This document shows, in pieces, positions 26,807-35,375 of a stretch of DNA of 37,099 bases. Both the position numbers and the translations under genes were made by a program. Position 1 is the stretch's first letter. Each line of letters begins with the position of its first letter. This DNA comes from Gammaproteobacteria bacterium (GTDB taxonomy: Bacteria > Pseudomonadota > Gammaproteobacteria > Xanthomonadales > Wenzhouxiangellaceae), in contig JAJFKZ010000087.1 in the NCBI GenBank assembly GCA_021772955.1, positions 1-37,099 on the forward strand, in the 5' to 3' direction. Under the pieces are notes generated by a model that did no database searches, was not told the origin of the DNA, and saw only the letters and a program-made list of their open reading frames with translations.

Positions 26807-27655
26807 TCAGCCACTGTGCACCAGACGCCGACGATCAGGCAGCAATTGATTGATGATGTCCAGCGTGGCCGAGGCCCGGTTCAGGGTATAAAAATGCAGG
26901 CCCGGCGCGCCGCCTAGCAGCAGTCGTTCGCACAGGCGGCAGACGAATTCGGCACCGAACTCACGCAACGACTGCAGATCCTCAAAACCCTGCAGGCGCT
27001 TGCCCAGCCAACGCGGGATTTCAGCACCACACATGGAAGAAAAGCGTGCCAGTTGGTGGTAGTTGGTGATGGGCATGATGCCGGGTGTGATGGGCACGTC
27101 AATGCCGGCCCGGGCACAATCATCGAGTAATTGAAAGTAGGCGTCGGCGTTGAAGAAATATTGCGTGATGGCGGCGCAGGCACCAGCATCGATCTTGCGT
27201 TGCAGATACTTCAGCTCGGTGTTGACGCATGTCGATTCCGGGTGCAGTTCCGGATAACAGCCAACTTCCAGCGCAAAGCGCTCACCATATCGTTGTTGCA
27301 CGTAGCGCACCAGGTCCTCGGCATACTGAAACGGGCCATGATGCACGTGTTCGTCCGGGCGGTCTCCGCGCAGCACCACTAGGCGCTTGATGCCGTGCTG
27401 CAGATACTCGTCAAGCATGCGGTCAATGCAATCGGCAGACTCGACCATGCAGCTGATGTGTGGCACTGCCGTCAGCCCGTACTGTTGGCGTAATGCCAGC
27501 ACAGTTGCGCGCGTGCGGTCCAGTGTTGAGCCGCCTGCACCAAAGGTCACGGATACGTAATCTGGCTGCAACAGGGCCAGCCGTTGCAAACAATGATTCA
27601 GTCTGGTCTGCTGCGCATCGTCGCGCGGTGGAAAGATTTCCAGTGACAGATGCAT
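26807..27655 (-). CDS. metF: 5,10-methylenetetrahydrofolate reductase MetF
   Basis: MetF is a flavoprotein that reduces 5,10-methylene-THF to 5-methyl-THF, the methyl donor for methionine synthesis. The 282-residue protein opens with the catalytic-glutamate motif LEIFPPR (E6) and contains VTFGAGGSTLDRTRA, VVLRGDRPD, GCYPELHPE, AITQYFFNADAYF and the C-terminal LHFYTLNRA. It is a little shorter than E. coli MetF (296). It is the last gene of metK-ahcY-metF, 59 bp after ahcY, and ends 10 bp from the flank of MITE copy 3. Confidence 0.96.
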   Translation of the reverse strand: MHLSLEIFPPRDDAQQTRLNHCLQRLALLQPDYVSVTFGAGGSTLDRTRATVLALRQQYGLTAVPHISCMVESADCIDRMLDEYLQHGIKRLVVLRGDRPDEHVHHGPFQYAEDLVRYVQQRYGERFALEVGCYPELHPESTCVNTELKYLQRKIDAGACAAITQYFFNADAYFQLLDDCARAGIDVPITPGIMPITNYHQLARFSSMCGAEIPRWLGKRLQGFEDLQSLREFGAEFVCRLCERLLLGGAPGLHFYTLNRASATLDIINQLLPDRRRLVHSG

Positions 27656-27714
27656 GTCAGACTCAGCGGCGGGTCGGTGCCCCGACGGGGCACAGACCGC
27701 GTCGGCGTGATCGA

Positions 27715-29136
27715 TCAGTAGCGATAGTGGGCAGCCTTGTACGGGCCATGCTTGTCCACATTGATGTAGGCGGCCTGCTTGTCGCTGAGTTGCGTGAGCT
27801 TGGCGCCGATCTTCTCAAGATGCAGGCGTGCCACCTTTTCATCCAGCTGCTTGGGCAGGATATACACCTGCTTGTCATACTGGTCGCCGTTGAGCCACAG
27901 CTCCATCTGTGCCAGAACCTGGTTGGTGAACGAGTTGGACATTACGAAACTGGGATGGCCGGTGCCGCAGCCCAGGTTCACCAGCCGCCCACGAGCCAGC
28001 AGAATGACCCGCTTGCCGTCCGGGAAAATGATGTGGTCCACCTGTGGCTTGATGTTTTCCCACTGAAATTTTTCCAGTCCGGCAACATCGATTTCGTTGT
28101 CGAAGTGACCGATGTTGCAGACAATGGCCTGGTTCTTCATCTGCGCCACTTGCGCGGCGGTGATGACGTGGTAGTTGCCGGTGGCGGTCACAAAGATATC
28201 CGCTTTGTCGACGACCTCATCCAGGGTCACCACGCGATAGCCTTCCATGGCCGCCTGCAGGGCACAGATCGGATCAATTTCGGTGATCCAGACGGTCGCA
28301 CCGAGCCCGCGCAGGGACTGCGCGCAGCCTTTGCCGACATCGCCGAAGCCGCAGACCACAGCAACTTTGCCGGCGATCATGACATCGGTGGCGCGCTTGA
28401 TGGCATCCACCAGTGATTCACGACAGCCATACAGATTGTCAAACTTCGATTTGGTGACCGAGTCGTTGACGTTGATGGCCGGAAACGGCACTTCATTGGT
28501 CTCTTGCAGTTGGTACAAGCGCGCTACGCCGGTGGTGGTTTCCTCGGTGACGCCCTGAATGTTCTTCAGTACCTTGCTGTACCAGCCAGGTCGATTGGCG
28601 AGCCGGTTGCGGATGGCCGCGTACAGCGCAGTTTCCTCTTCGCTTTCTGGGTTGTCCAGCACGCTGGGGTCTTGTTCGGCTTTGGCGCCAAGCGTGATCA
28701 ACAGTGTTGCATCACCGCCGTCATCCAGAATCAGGTTAGCGGTGCGGTCATTACCCCAGTCAAAAATCTGATGGGTGTACTCCCAGTATTCGTCCAGTGT
28801 TTCGCCCTTGAAGGCGTACACTGGCACACCGCTGTCGGCAATGGCAGCGGCAGCATGATCCTGGGTTGAGTAGATGTTGCAGGAGGCCCAACGTACTTCA
28901 GCACCCAGCTTGGTCAGGGTCTGGATGAGTACCGCAGTCTGGATGGTCATGTGCAATGAGCCAGCGATGCGGGCGCCCTGCAATGGTTGAGCATCAGCGT
29001 ACTCTTCACGCAATGCCATCAGGCCCGGCATTTCGGTTTCGGCGATGGCGATTTCCTTGCGACCAAATTCAGCCAGGCTGATGTCGGCGACGTGGTAATC
29101 GGTGTGGTTCTTGTCGATGGCTACTGCACTACTCAT
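27715..29136 (-). CDS. ahcY: Adenosylhomocysteinase (SAH hydrolase)
   Basis: AhcY splits S-adenosylhomocysteine into adenosine and homocysteine, clearing the inhibitory product of methyltransferases. The 473-residue length is the long proteobacterial form. Visible motifs are [13 protein letters not shown], the catalytic-region [20 protein letters not shown], the NAD loop [25 protein letters not shown] and [10 protein letters not shown], and the C-terminal [11 protein letters not shown] that closes over the bound NAD of the neighbouring subunit. It lies 117 bp after metK and 59 bp before metF. I looked for an SAH riboswitch in the leader and saw none. Confidence 0.97.
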   Translation of the reverse strand: MSSAVAIDKNHTDYHVADISLAEFGRKEIAIAETEMPGLMALREEYADAQPLQGARIAGSLHMTIQTAVLIQTLTKLGAEVRWASCNIYSTQDHAAAAIADSGVPVYAFKGETLDEYWEYTHQIFDWGNDRTANLILDDGGDATLLITLGAKAEQDPSVLDNPESEEETALYAAIRNRLANRPGWYSKVLKNIQGVTEETTTGVARLYQLQETNEVPFPAINVNDSVTKSKFDNLYGCRESLVDAIKRATDVMIAGKVAVVCGFGDVGKGCAQSLRGLGATVWITEIDPICALQAAMEGYRVVTLDEVVDKADIFVTATGNYHVITAAQVAQMKNQAIVCNIGHFDNEIDVAGLEKFQWENIKPQVDHIIFPDGKRVILLARGRLVNLGCGTGHPSFVMSNSFTNQVLAQMELWLNGDQYDKQVYILPKQLDEKVARLHLEKIGAKLTQLSDKQAAYINVDKHGPYKAAHYRY

Positions 29137-29230
29137 GGCTAACTCCGTTCACTGGATACTATTCAAAAATATGTTCAAAAAGACTGTTCGGACATGCTGA
29201 CGATGATCAATACTGGTGCAATCGTGTTTG

Positions 29231-29251
29231 CAGCAATAATGTCCATTGCTG
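29231..29251 (-). terminator. Hairpin just after metK
   Basis: CAGCAAT (29231-29237) and ATTGCTG (29245-29251) form a perfect 7-bp stem with a 7-nt loop, three bases past the metK stop. No T-tract follows on the minus strand, so it is more likely a processing or partial-termination structure between metK and ahcY than a full stop. Confidence 0.3.
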
Positions 29252-29253
29252 GC

Positions 29254-30429
<1,176 letters not shown>

Positions 30430-30455
30430 CAATATATCCTTCAATCCGCATAGAA

Positions 30456-30487
30456 AGATATATAGTATATCTGAAATCTTCCTGCAA
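30456..30487 (-). promoter_or_regulatory. metK promoter with a perfect AT-rich palindrome over the -10
   Basis: On the minus strand TTGCAG (30482-30487) and TATATA (30459-30464) are 17 bp apart, a plausible sigma70 promoter for metK-ahcY-metF. The -10 lies inside AGATATACTATATATCT (30456-30472), a 17-bp palindrome with perfect 7-bp arms. That is the right place for a repressor. It does not resemble the MetJ box AGACGTCT. ArsR-family SahR sites of other proteobacteria are AT-rich palindromes controlling this same gene set, a comparison made from memory. Confidence 0.6.
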
Positions 30488-30498
30488 ACCTACCCTAG

Positions 30499-30715
30499 CC
30501 CGTATATTTCATGAAGGGTTCGAGGAGCAGGGCGAAGCTGGCTAAGCAGGTTGGGCGATCGGCCCCAATTCAATAGTGTATTGGGCAACGCCAGATTTGG
30601 CCTGAACGCGAACAGGACAAACCGTATCCACTCCACTGTGCAAAATTTCAATGTTATCGCCTTGTTTATCCGTAAACTATGACCAGTAACTGTCCGTCTT
30701 CATGAAATATGCGGG
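30499..30715 (+). repeat. MITE-like element, copy 4 (subfamily II)
   Basis: This 217-bp element has ends CCCGTATATTTCATGA and TCATGAAATATGCGGG, flanked by CTAG on both sides (30495-30498 and 30716-30719). The hairpin has outer arms CTGGC/GCCAG as in copy 3 and a cap CCCAAT/ATTGGG of different sequence. The right half holds GAACAGGACAAACCGTA, close to GAATAGGACAAACTGTA of copy 1, which links the two subfamilies. It begins 11 bp upstream of the predicted metK -35. Confidence 0.85.
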
Positions 30716-30751
30716 CTAGGCCTGATTCCGCTCTGACGAGCTTTGTAGCTG

Positions 30752-30910
30752 ATGCGGCGGCGCTTGAACTGGAGCAAGCCAGCATTGTTCACTGTCCTGC
30801 TTTTGCCTGCCTGTGCATTGCTGCTGTTTGCGTGTGTACGTGCACCGGCAGGCGCAAGCAGGCAACGGCTCAATGCCACGCCTGGATTGGCATCAGTAGC
30901 TATGCTGTAA
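30752..30910 (+). CDS. Possible small membrane peptide (52 residues)
   Basis: An ATG at 30752 opens a 52-codon frame with a basic N-terminus and one hydrophobic segment (KPALFTVLLLPACALLLFAC), followed by a short polar tail. It looks like a signal anchor. The K-P-x2-F-x4-LP pattern recalls the first helix of MsrQ/YedZ heme-binding proteins, so it may be a truncated msrQ start, but nothing of the rest is present. No strong ribosome-binding site. It lies between MITE copy 4 and a REP-like palindrome upstream of nhaB. Confidence 0.3.
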   Translation: MRRRLNWSKPALFTVLLLPACALLLFACVRAPAGASRQRLNATPGLASVAML

Positions 30911-30918
30911 GCTTGGGA

Positions 30919-30951
30919 TTGCCGGATGCGTTGCGCTTATCCGGTCTACAA
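30919..30951 (+). repeat. REP-like palindrome of enterobacterial type
   Basis: The core GCCGGATGCG, then TTG, then CGCTTATCCGG and TCTACAA reproduces the E. coli REP layout: CCGGAT pairs with ATCCGG, GCG with CGC, with the two-base TT bulge and the trailing CTAC. It is a single unit in the 381-bp gap upstream of nhaB. I found no second copy and no RAYT transposase gene in the window. Confidence 0.6.
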
Positions 30952-31041
30952 GCGGTGCCTGTGTTGGTTGTGCCTGAGTTCATCAGAATCGATCAGCAAT
31001 GTGCAATCCGGCACGACAGCCCGGGCTGTTCAGCATCCACA

Positions 31042-31071
31042 CTGGCAGATTGCAGTGCTAGCAGCTACAAT
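31042..31071 (+). promoter_or_regulatory. Weak candidate promoter of nhaB
   Basis: CTGGCA (31042-31047) and TACAAT (31066-31071) are 18 bp apart, 29 bp upstream of the nhaB ATG. The -10 is good but the -35 matches at only four positions. Nothing better is visible nearby. Confidence 0.3.
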
Positions 31072-31100
31072 TCGCATTGGCATAAAGTTAGATATCAAGC

Positions 31101-32609
31101 ATGAAACGCAGCATCCCACAAGCTTTCATCAGCAACTTTCTGGGCAACACACCCAGTTGGTACAAGCTCACCATTATCACTTTTTTACTAATCAATCCGG
31201 TCGTCTGGCAAATCAGCCATTTTCTGGCTGGCTGGCTGCTGGTGATCGAGTTTATTTTCACCTTGGCCATGGCGCTGCGCTGCTATCCGCTGCAGCCCGG
31301 CGGGCTGTTGGCGCTGGAAGCCGTGATCCTGGGCATGACCAGTTCGGCAACCGTGTACATGGAAGTGGCCAACAACCTGGAAGTGATACTGCTGCTGATC
31401 TTCATGGTTGCCGGTATTTTCTATCTCAAGGATATGCTGTTGTTTGTGTTCACCAAAATTCTGCTCGGGGTGCGCTCGAAAACCATGCTATCGGTATTGT
31501 TTGTCGCGGTTTCGGCAGTGTTGTCGGCATTCCTGGATGCCCTGACCGTAACCGCAGTAGTGATTGCTGTGGCGATGGGTTTTTTCGGCGTCTATCATCG
31601 GGTCAGCTCGAACAAGGGCTTCGACGAAGATTACGATCATGCCGATGACAGCGGTATCGGCAATGAAACTAGAGAGGATCTGGAACAGTTCCGCGCCTTT
31701 TTGCGCAATCTGATGATGCATGCCGCCATAGGCACCGCGCTGGGCGGTGTCACCACGCTGGTTGGGGAACCGCAAAATCTGCTGATTGCCACCGTCGCGG
31801 GTTGGGATTTCGTTACGTTTTTCATACACATGTCGCATATTTCCATGCCGGTGCTCGCCGCTGGTCTGCTGACCACGGTCGCGGTGGAAAAGCTGGGCTG
31901 GTTTGGTTACGGGCAGAAACTGCCGGATGCCGCACGGCACATTCTGGAGGAATACGATCGATTGGAAACAGAAAATCGCAGCCAGGAACAGAAAGCTAAA
32001 ATCATCGCCCAGGCACTGGTGGCACTGTTTCTGGTAGTGGCATTGGCGTTCCACCTGGCTGCGGTGGGCATCATCGGCCTGACTGTGATCGTGCTGGCCA
32101 CCACTTTCACCGGCATTATTGAAGAACATCGGCTTGGTCATGCGTTTACCGAAGCGCTGCCCTTTACCGCTTTATTGGTGGTGTTCTTTGGCATCGTTGG
32201 AGTGATCCACGATCAGCATCTGTTTGCACCAATCATCAATTACGTGTTTTCACTGCCACACGACGCACAAGCTCCGATGTTTTACGTCGCCAATGGTGTT
32301 TTGTCTGCGATCAGTGACAATGTGTTTGTGGCCACCGTGTACATTAATGAAATCAAGGTAGCGCTGGATGCCGGTACCATCAGTCGTGAACATTTTGATG
32401 CGCTGGCAGTGGCGGTGAATACCGGCACCAACATCCCCAGCGTGGCCACACCCAACGGCCAGGCAGCGTTCCTGTTCCTGCTCACCTCAGCATTGGCGCC
32501 ACTGATTCGCCTGTCTTATATGCGCATGGTGATATTGGCCTTGCCGTATACCATCATCATGAGCATTACCGGCCTGCTGGCGACAATCTATCTGGGTTCA
32601 AATGCCTGA
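31101..32609 (+). CDS. nhaB: Na+/H+ antiporter NhaB
   Basis: This 502-residue inner-membrane antiporter exports Na+ in exchange for H+. It aligns along its length with E. coli NhaB (513): the N-terminal [49 protein letters not shown], the conserved [33 protein letters not shown], and the C-terminal [20 protein letters not shown] and [20 protein letters not shown]. About a dozen hydrophobic segments are visible. The stop overlaps the next start by 8 bp. Its presence fits a saline or marine habitat but does not prove one. Confidence 0.97.
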   Translation: MKRSIPQAFISNFLGNTPSWYKLTIITFLLINPVVWQISHFLAGWLLVIEFIFTLAMALRCYPLQPGGLLALEAVILGMTSSATVYMEVANNLEVILLLIFMVAGIFYLKDMLLFVFTKILLGVRSKTMLSVLFVAVSAVLSAFLDALTVTAVVIAVAMGFFGVYHRVSSNKGFDEDYDHADDSGIGNETREDLEQFRAFLRNLMMHAAIGTALGGVTTLVGEPQNLLIATVAGWDFVTFFIHMSHISMPVLAAGLLTTVAVEKLGWFGYGQKLPDAARHILEEYDRLETENRSQEQKAKIIAQALVALFLVVALAFHLAAVGIIGLTVIVLATTFTGIIEEHRLGHAFTEALPFTALLVVFFGIVGVIHDQHLFAPIINYVFSLPHDAQAPMFYVANGVLSAISDNVFVATVYINEIKVALDAGTISREHFDALAVAVNTGTNIPSVATPNGQAAFLFLLTSALAPLIRLSYMRMVILALPYTIIMSITGLLATIYLGSNA

Positions 32610-32976
32610 ACAAGACCAACTCAAGCCCGACGGCGCCCACCGCGGTGACAAAGCCAGTCTGTTACGGCATGCGCTGATTTTGCAGCTCAAGTTGCTTGGA
32701 GATGGGTTGCGCGACGCCATGCTGGTGCCGGTATCCATCACCGCAGCGCTGATGGGTTTGCTGTTTCGTAGCAAGGATCCGTGGCTGTGGTACCGGGAGG
32801 TGTTGCTATGGGGGCACGCTTCCGATCAGTGGATTGATCTGTTCGACAGTTATCGTGATCACGCCGATCCGGATTTTAACAAGTTGCTGCAGGCATCCCG
32901 GTCACGCCTGGAGCAAGAGCACAATCGTAACCGGCAAGCCGAGCAGACCGATGATGAGCCACCTGCGAAGAGATAG
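32602..32976 (+). CDS. Small hypothetical protein between nhaB and a Rieske gene
   Basis: This 124-residue protein has no name that I can support. The middle holds one moderately hydrophobic stretch ([16 protein letters not shown]), preceded by a helical [20 protein letters not shown] and followed by [20 protein letters not shown] and a charged, glutamine-rich tail. It could be a membrane-associated accessory protein. It overlaps nhaB by 8 bp and the Rieske gene by about 26 bp, so it is translated as part of this tight operon, which supports it being real. Confidence 0.7.
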   Translation: MPEQDQLKPDGAHRGDKASLLRHALILQLKLLGDGLRDAMLVPVSITAALMGLLFRSKDPWLWYREVLLWGHASDQWIDLFDSYRDHADPDFNKLLQASRSRLEQEHNRNRQAEQTDDEPPAKR

Positions 32977-33328
32977 CCTGCCAGACGGCAAGGCCGTTGG
33001 CGCTGATTCCGGCGCTAACCCGGATGGACTGATTGTGCTGCGGCATGGCGAACGGGTGTGGGCGTGGCTGAACATCTGTCCGCATCAGGGGCGCATGCTG
33101 AATTATGCCCCCGGCAAATTTTTACAAACCGACGCTGGCAACATCATGTGCGCAGCCCATGGAGCCGTGTTTGATCGCTATACCGGCGCCTGCATTGCCG
33201 GGCCCTGCAAGGGTGATCGACTTAAACCCGTAGCGGTCAACACAGACGGCCATGGCGGTCTGCATTTCAAAGTGACTGACGCTGCGGCGGACAGTACGGT
33301 AGCGCCGACAGTGGAGACAGAATCATGA
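32951..33328 (+). CDS. Small Rieske [2Fe-2S] protein
   Basis: This roughly 125-residue stand-alone Rieske ferredoxin-like protein has cluster ligands in NICPHQGRML (Cys, His) and IMCAAHGAVFD (Cys, His), followed by GACIAGPCKGDRLKPV. The ATG at 32951 (or the next at 32954) gives [13 protein letters not shown], which matches the opening of such proteins; the longer upstream frame is antisense-like and out of family. The protein lacks an oxygenase domain and so probably acts as an electron carrier or redox subunit. It overlaps the 124-residue gene upstream by about 26 bp and the aminotransferase by ATGA. The partner is unknown. Confidence 0.85.
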   Translation: MMSHLRRDSLPDGKAVGADSGANPDGLIVLRHGERVWAWLNICPHQGRMLNYAPGKFLQTDAGNIMCAAHGAVFDRYTGACIAGPCKGDRLKPVAVNTDGHGGLHFKVTDAAADSTVAPTVETES

Positions 33329-34323
33329 GTGGATTTGGCAGTCAATTTGCCCCGATCGTCATACGCGCAGACTTTATTGATGGCAGTTGGAGTCGGCCAC
33401 TTGCGGTGGCCTCCGACAAACTTGAATTGCATCCCGCCAGTCACGTGTTGCACTATGCCAGCAGCTGCTTCGAGGGGCTAAAAGCCTTTCGGCGCGCCGA
33501 TGGCGCAGTGCATCTGTTTCGTCCCGACATGCATATTCAGCGGCTGCAGAATAGCGCCCGGCATTTGTGTCTGCCGGTGCCGGATGCGGAAATGGTCATG
33601 GCCATGCTCAAGCAAGTTGTTACGGATCAAATGGCGTTGATCCCTGAGTTTCCGGGTGCGCTTTATTTGCGGCCGTTGCTGTACGCCAGCGATGTCAACA
33701 TTGGCAGTGCCGGACACGCCTCCAACAACGCCGTGCTGCTGGTGATGGCATCCCCGGTGGGTGATTATTTCGGTGGTCAGGACAAGACCCTGCGGCTGAT
33801 GATCGAAACCGAGCATGCCCGCACTACCAGCGATTTTGGCCAGGTCAAGAGCGGCGGCAATTATGCCGCTGCCTTGCAGCATATCGTGCGGGCCAGACGC
33901 GATCATCAATGCGATCAGGTGCTGTTTTGTCCCGCTGGTGACGTGCAGGAAACCGGCGCGGCCAATTTCTTTCTGCTGCATGATGACACCCTGATCACCA
34001 AGCATCTGGACGGCAGCATTCTGCCCGGAGTGACCCGCGATAGTCTGCTGCAGGTCGCCGCCGATCTGGGCCTGCAGGTTGCACAGCGACAACTCACAGT
34101 GACCGAATTACTGCATAAAGCCCCACACAGTGAAGCATTCCTGTCCGGCACCGCCGCAGTGATCACTGCTGTCGGCACACTGATCAGCGACGGTCAAATG
34201 GTTGTCGTCGGTGATGGTGGCGTCGGTGGCACCACACGCAAGCTGCGTGAGACACTGCTTGCCATTCAGTCAGGCAACGGCACCGATCACCGCGACTGGC
34301 TGGTTGATTGCGGCCACGGCTAA
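33325..34323 (+). CDS. ilvE: Branched-chain amino acid aminotransferase (class IV)
   Basis: This PLP enzyme transfers amino groups between branched-chain amino acids and 2-oxoglutarate. The 332-residue protein has HYASSCFEGLKAFR, LYLRPLLYAS, PLP-binding K175 in FGQVKSGGNYAA, then ETGAANFF and LDGSILPGVTRDSLL. The arrangement is that of the longer BCAT type found in some bacteria and in eukaryotes, rather than the 309-residue E. coli IlvE. It overlaps the Rieske gene by 4 bp. The link between a Rieske protein and this aminotransferase is recurrent in related genomes as I recall, with no known reason. Confidence 0.88.
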   Translation: MSGFGSQFAPIVIRADFIDGSWSRPLAVASDKLELHPASHVLHYASSCFEGLKAFRRADGAVHLFRPDMHIQRLQNSARHLCLPVPDAEMVMAMLKQVVTDQMALIPEFPGALYLRPLLYASDVNIGSAGHASNNAVLLVMASPVGDYFGGQDKTLRLMIETEHARTTSDFGQVKSGGNYAAALQHIVRARRDHQCDQVLFCPAGDVQETGAANFFLLHDDTLITKHLDGSILPGVTRDSLLQVAADLGLQVAQRQLTVTELLHKAPHSEAFLSGTAAVITAVGTLISDGQMVVVGDGGVGGTTRKLRETLLAIQSGNGTDHRDWLVDCGHG

Positions 34324-34359
34324 AGCAATGCCATTCGGCATCACCACTGCTGCCAGTCC

Positions 34360-35169
34360 ATGATCGGTTCTGTACTGAAAAGTCTGCTCAGGCCGCTGTA
34401 CCAACATCTGCTTACACCACGCTGGCGTGAGATCATTAACCAGTACCGCAGTGGCCAGGTCAGCGAAACCGATATCGAGCTGTTCCGGCATCTTGACGGC
34501 ATAGCTGGTCTGGTCATTGATGCCGGTGCCAATCGTGGCCAGTTCGCCTTGTCCATGCTGGCTGTCAATCGCTCACTCAAAGTGTTGTCTTTCGAGCCCA
34601 ATCCGGCACTGCGCTGGTCGCTGCTGTTGATTGGCATGCTGTACCCGGCACGGTTCCGGTTCAGGCTGCGCGGGCTGAGTACACACAGACAGTCCATGAC
34701 TCTGCATGTGCCGACCACCAGTACTATGGATCTGAGTAGCAATGCCTCGCTGGATGCCTGTGAATTTGACAAGGATTATGTGCGTGAGCGCCTGGCCGGA
34801 TACGCGCAGCGATCAGCAGGTCAATACGGGTTTTGCCAGCGCTCGGTCAAACTGCTGCCGCTGGATGAGCTGGGTCTGGCACCGGTGGCGATCAAAATTG
34901 ATGTGGAAGGCTGGGAGTTGCAGGCGCTGACTGGCATGCAAAAAACCATTGTGCGCTGCCATCCACTGCTGATGATAGAGCTCAATAACACGCAACAGCT
35001 GCTGCCCTGGTTACGACAGTTGGGTTATCAACTGTACGGCTACGATGCGCACCAGCAGTTGCTGTTGCCGACAGAAACCGGTGCAGGCCTGCTGAATGTC
35101 ATTGCCATCCACCCGCAAATGCCAGCTGACACCGCTGAGCGGATCAAGCCTTTGCTCAGCGTTGAGTGA
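34360..35169 (+). CDS. FkbM family methyltransferase
   Basis: This 269-residue SAM-dependent O-methyltransferase of the FkbM type has the SAM loop GLVIDAGANRGQFALSML (50-67), an acidic turn LSFEPNP, and the family block IKIDVEGWELQALTGM. FkbM enzymes methylate hydroxyls of polyketides, sugars or lipids; no biosynthetic cluster is adjacent, so the acceptor cannot be guessed. It starts 36 bp after the aminotransferase and is followed by a 206-bp gap holding the truncated MITE copy 5. Confidence 0.88.
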   Translation: MIGSVLKSLLRPLYQHLLTPRWREIINQYRSGQVSETDIELFRHLDGIAGLVIDAGANRGQFALSMLAVNRSLKVLSFEPNPALRWSLLLIGMLYPARFRFRLRGLSTHRQSMTLHVPTTSTMDLSSNASLDACEFDKDYVRERLAGYAQRSAGQYGFCQRSVKLLPLDELGLAPVAIKIDVEGWELQALTGMQKTIVRCHPLLMIELNNTQQLLPWLRQLGYQLYGYDAHQQLLLPTETGAGLLNVIAIHPQMPADTAERIKPLLSVE

Positions 35170-35232
35170 TGCGCAGTGGACCAATCACCAGCAGAAACTG
35201 AAACGATGAAAAGTGTTGTCGCGGGCGACGGT

Positions 35233-35300
35233 GCGGGCGATGCACCAAACTACTTTGGCAGATTTCCCCTAAAATCCGAATCCCTCATGCAATATGCGGG
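35233..35300 (-). repeat. MITE-like element, copy 5 (subfamily I, truncated)
   Basis: Only the outer 68 bp of one end is present, in the orientation of copy 2 and nearly identical to it from CGATGCACCAAACTACTTTGG to ATATGCGGG, followed by CTAG. The break lies inside the loop side of the internal hairpin, so exactly one arm is lost. Left of the break is unrelated sequence with a short GCGGGCGA repeat. It lies between the FkbM and DUF885 genes. Confidence 0.8.
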
Positions 35301-35375
35301 CTAGAGCAATCAGCGTTATTGGAGCCAGCCGATGCTGGTGTTTATACTCTTGTGTTGTCAAAACGGAACTGGATT

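Noticed and set aside
27460-28416. 318-codon plus-strand frame over metF and ahcY
   Set aside because: It crosses two well supported minus-strand genes and resembles no family.
29137-29253. SAH riboswitch in the ahcY leader
   Set aside because: The conserved core of the known SAH riboswitch is not present; only a simple 7-bp hairpin next to the metK stop was found.
30709-31104. 131-codon plus-strand frame upstream of nhaB
   Set aside because: It begins inside MITE copy 4, runs through the REP-like palindrome and overlaps the nhaB start; no domain is visible.
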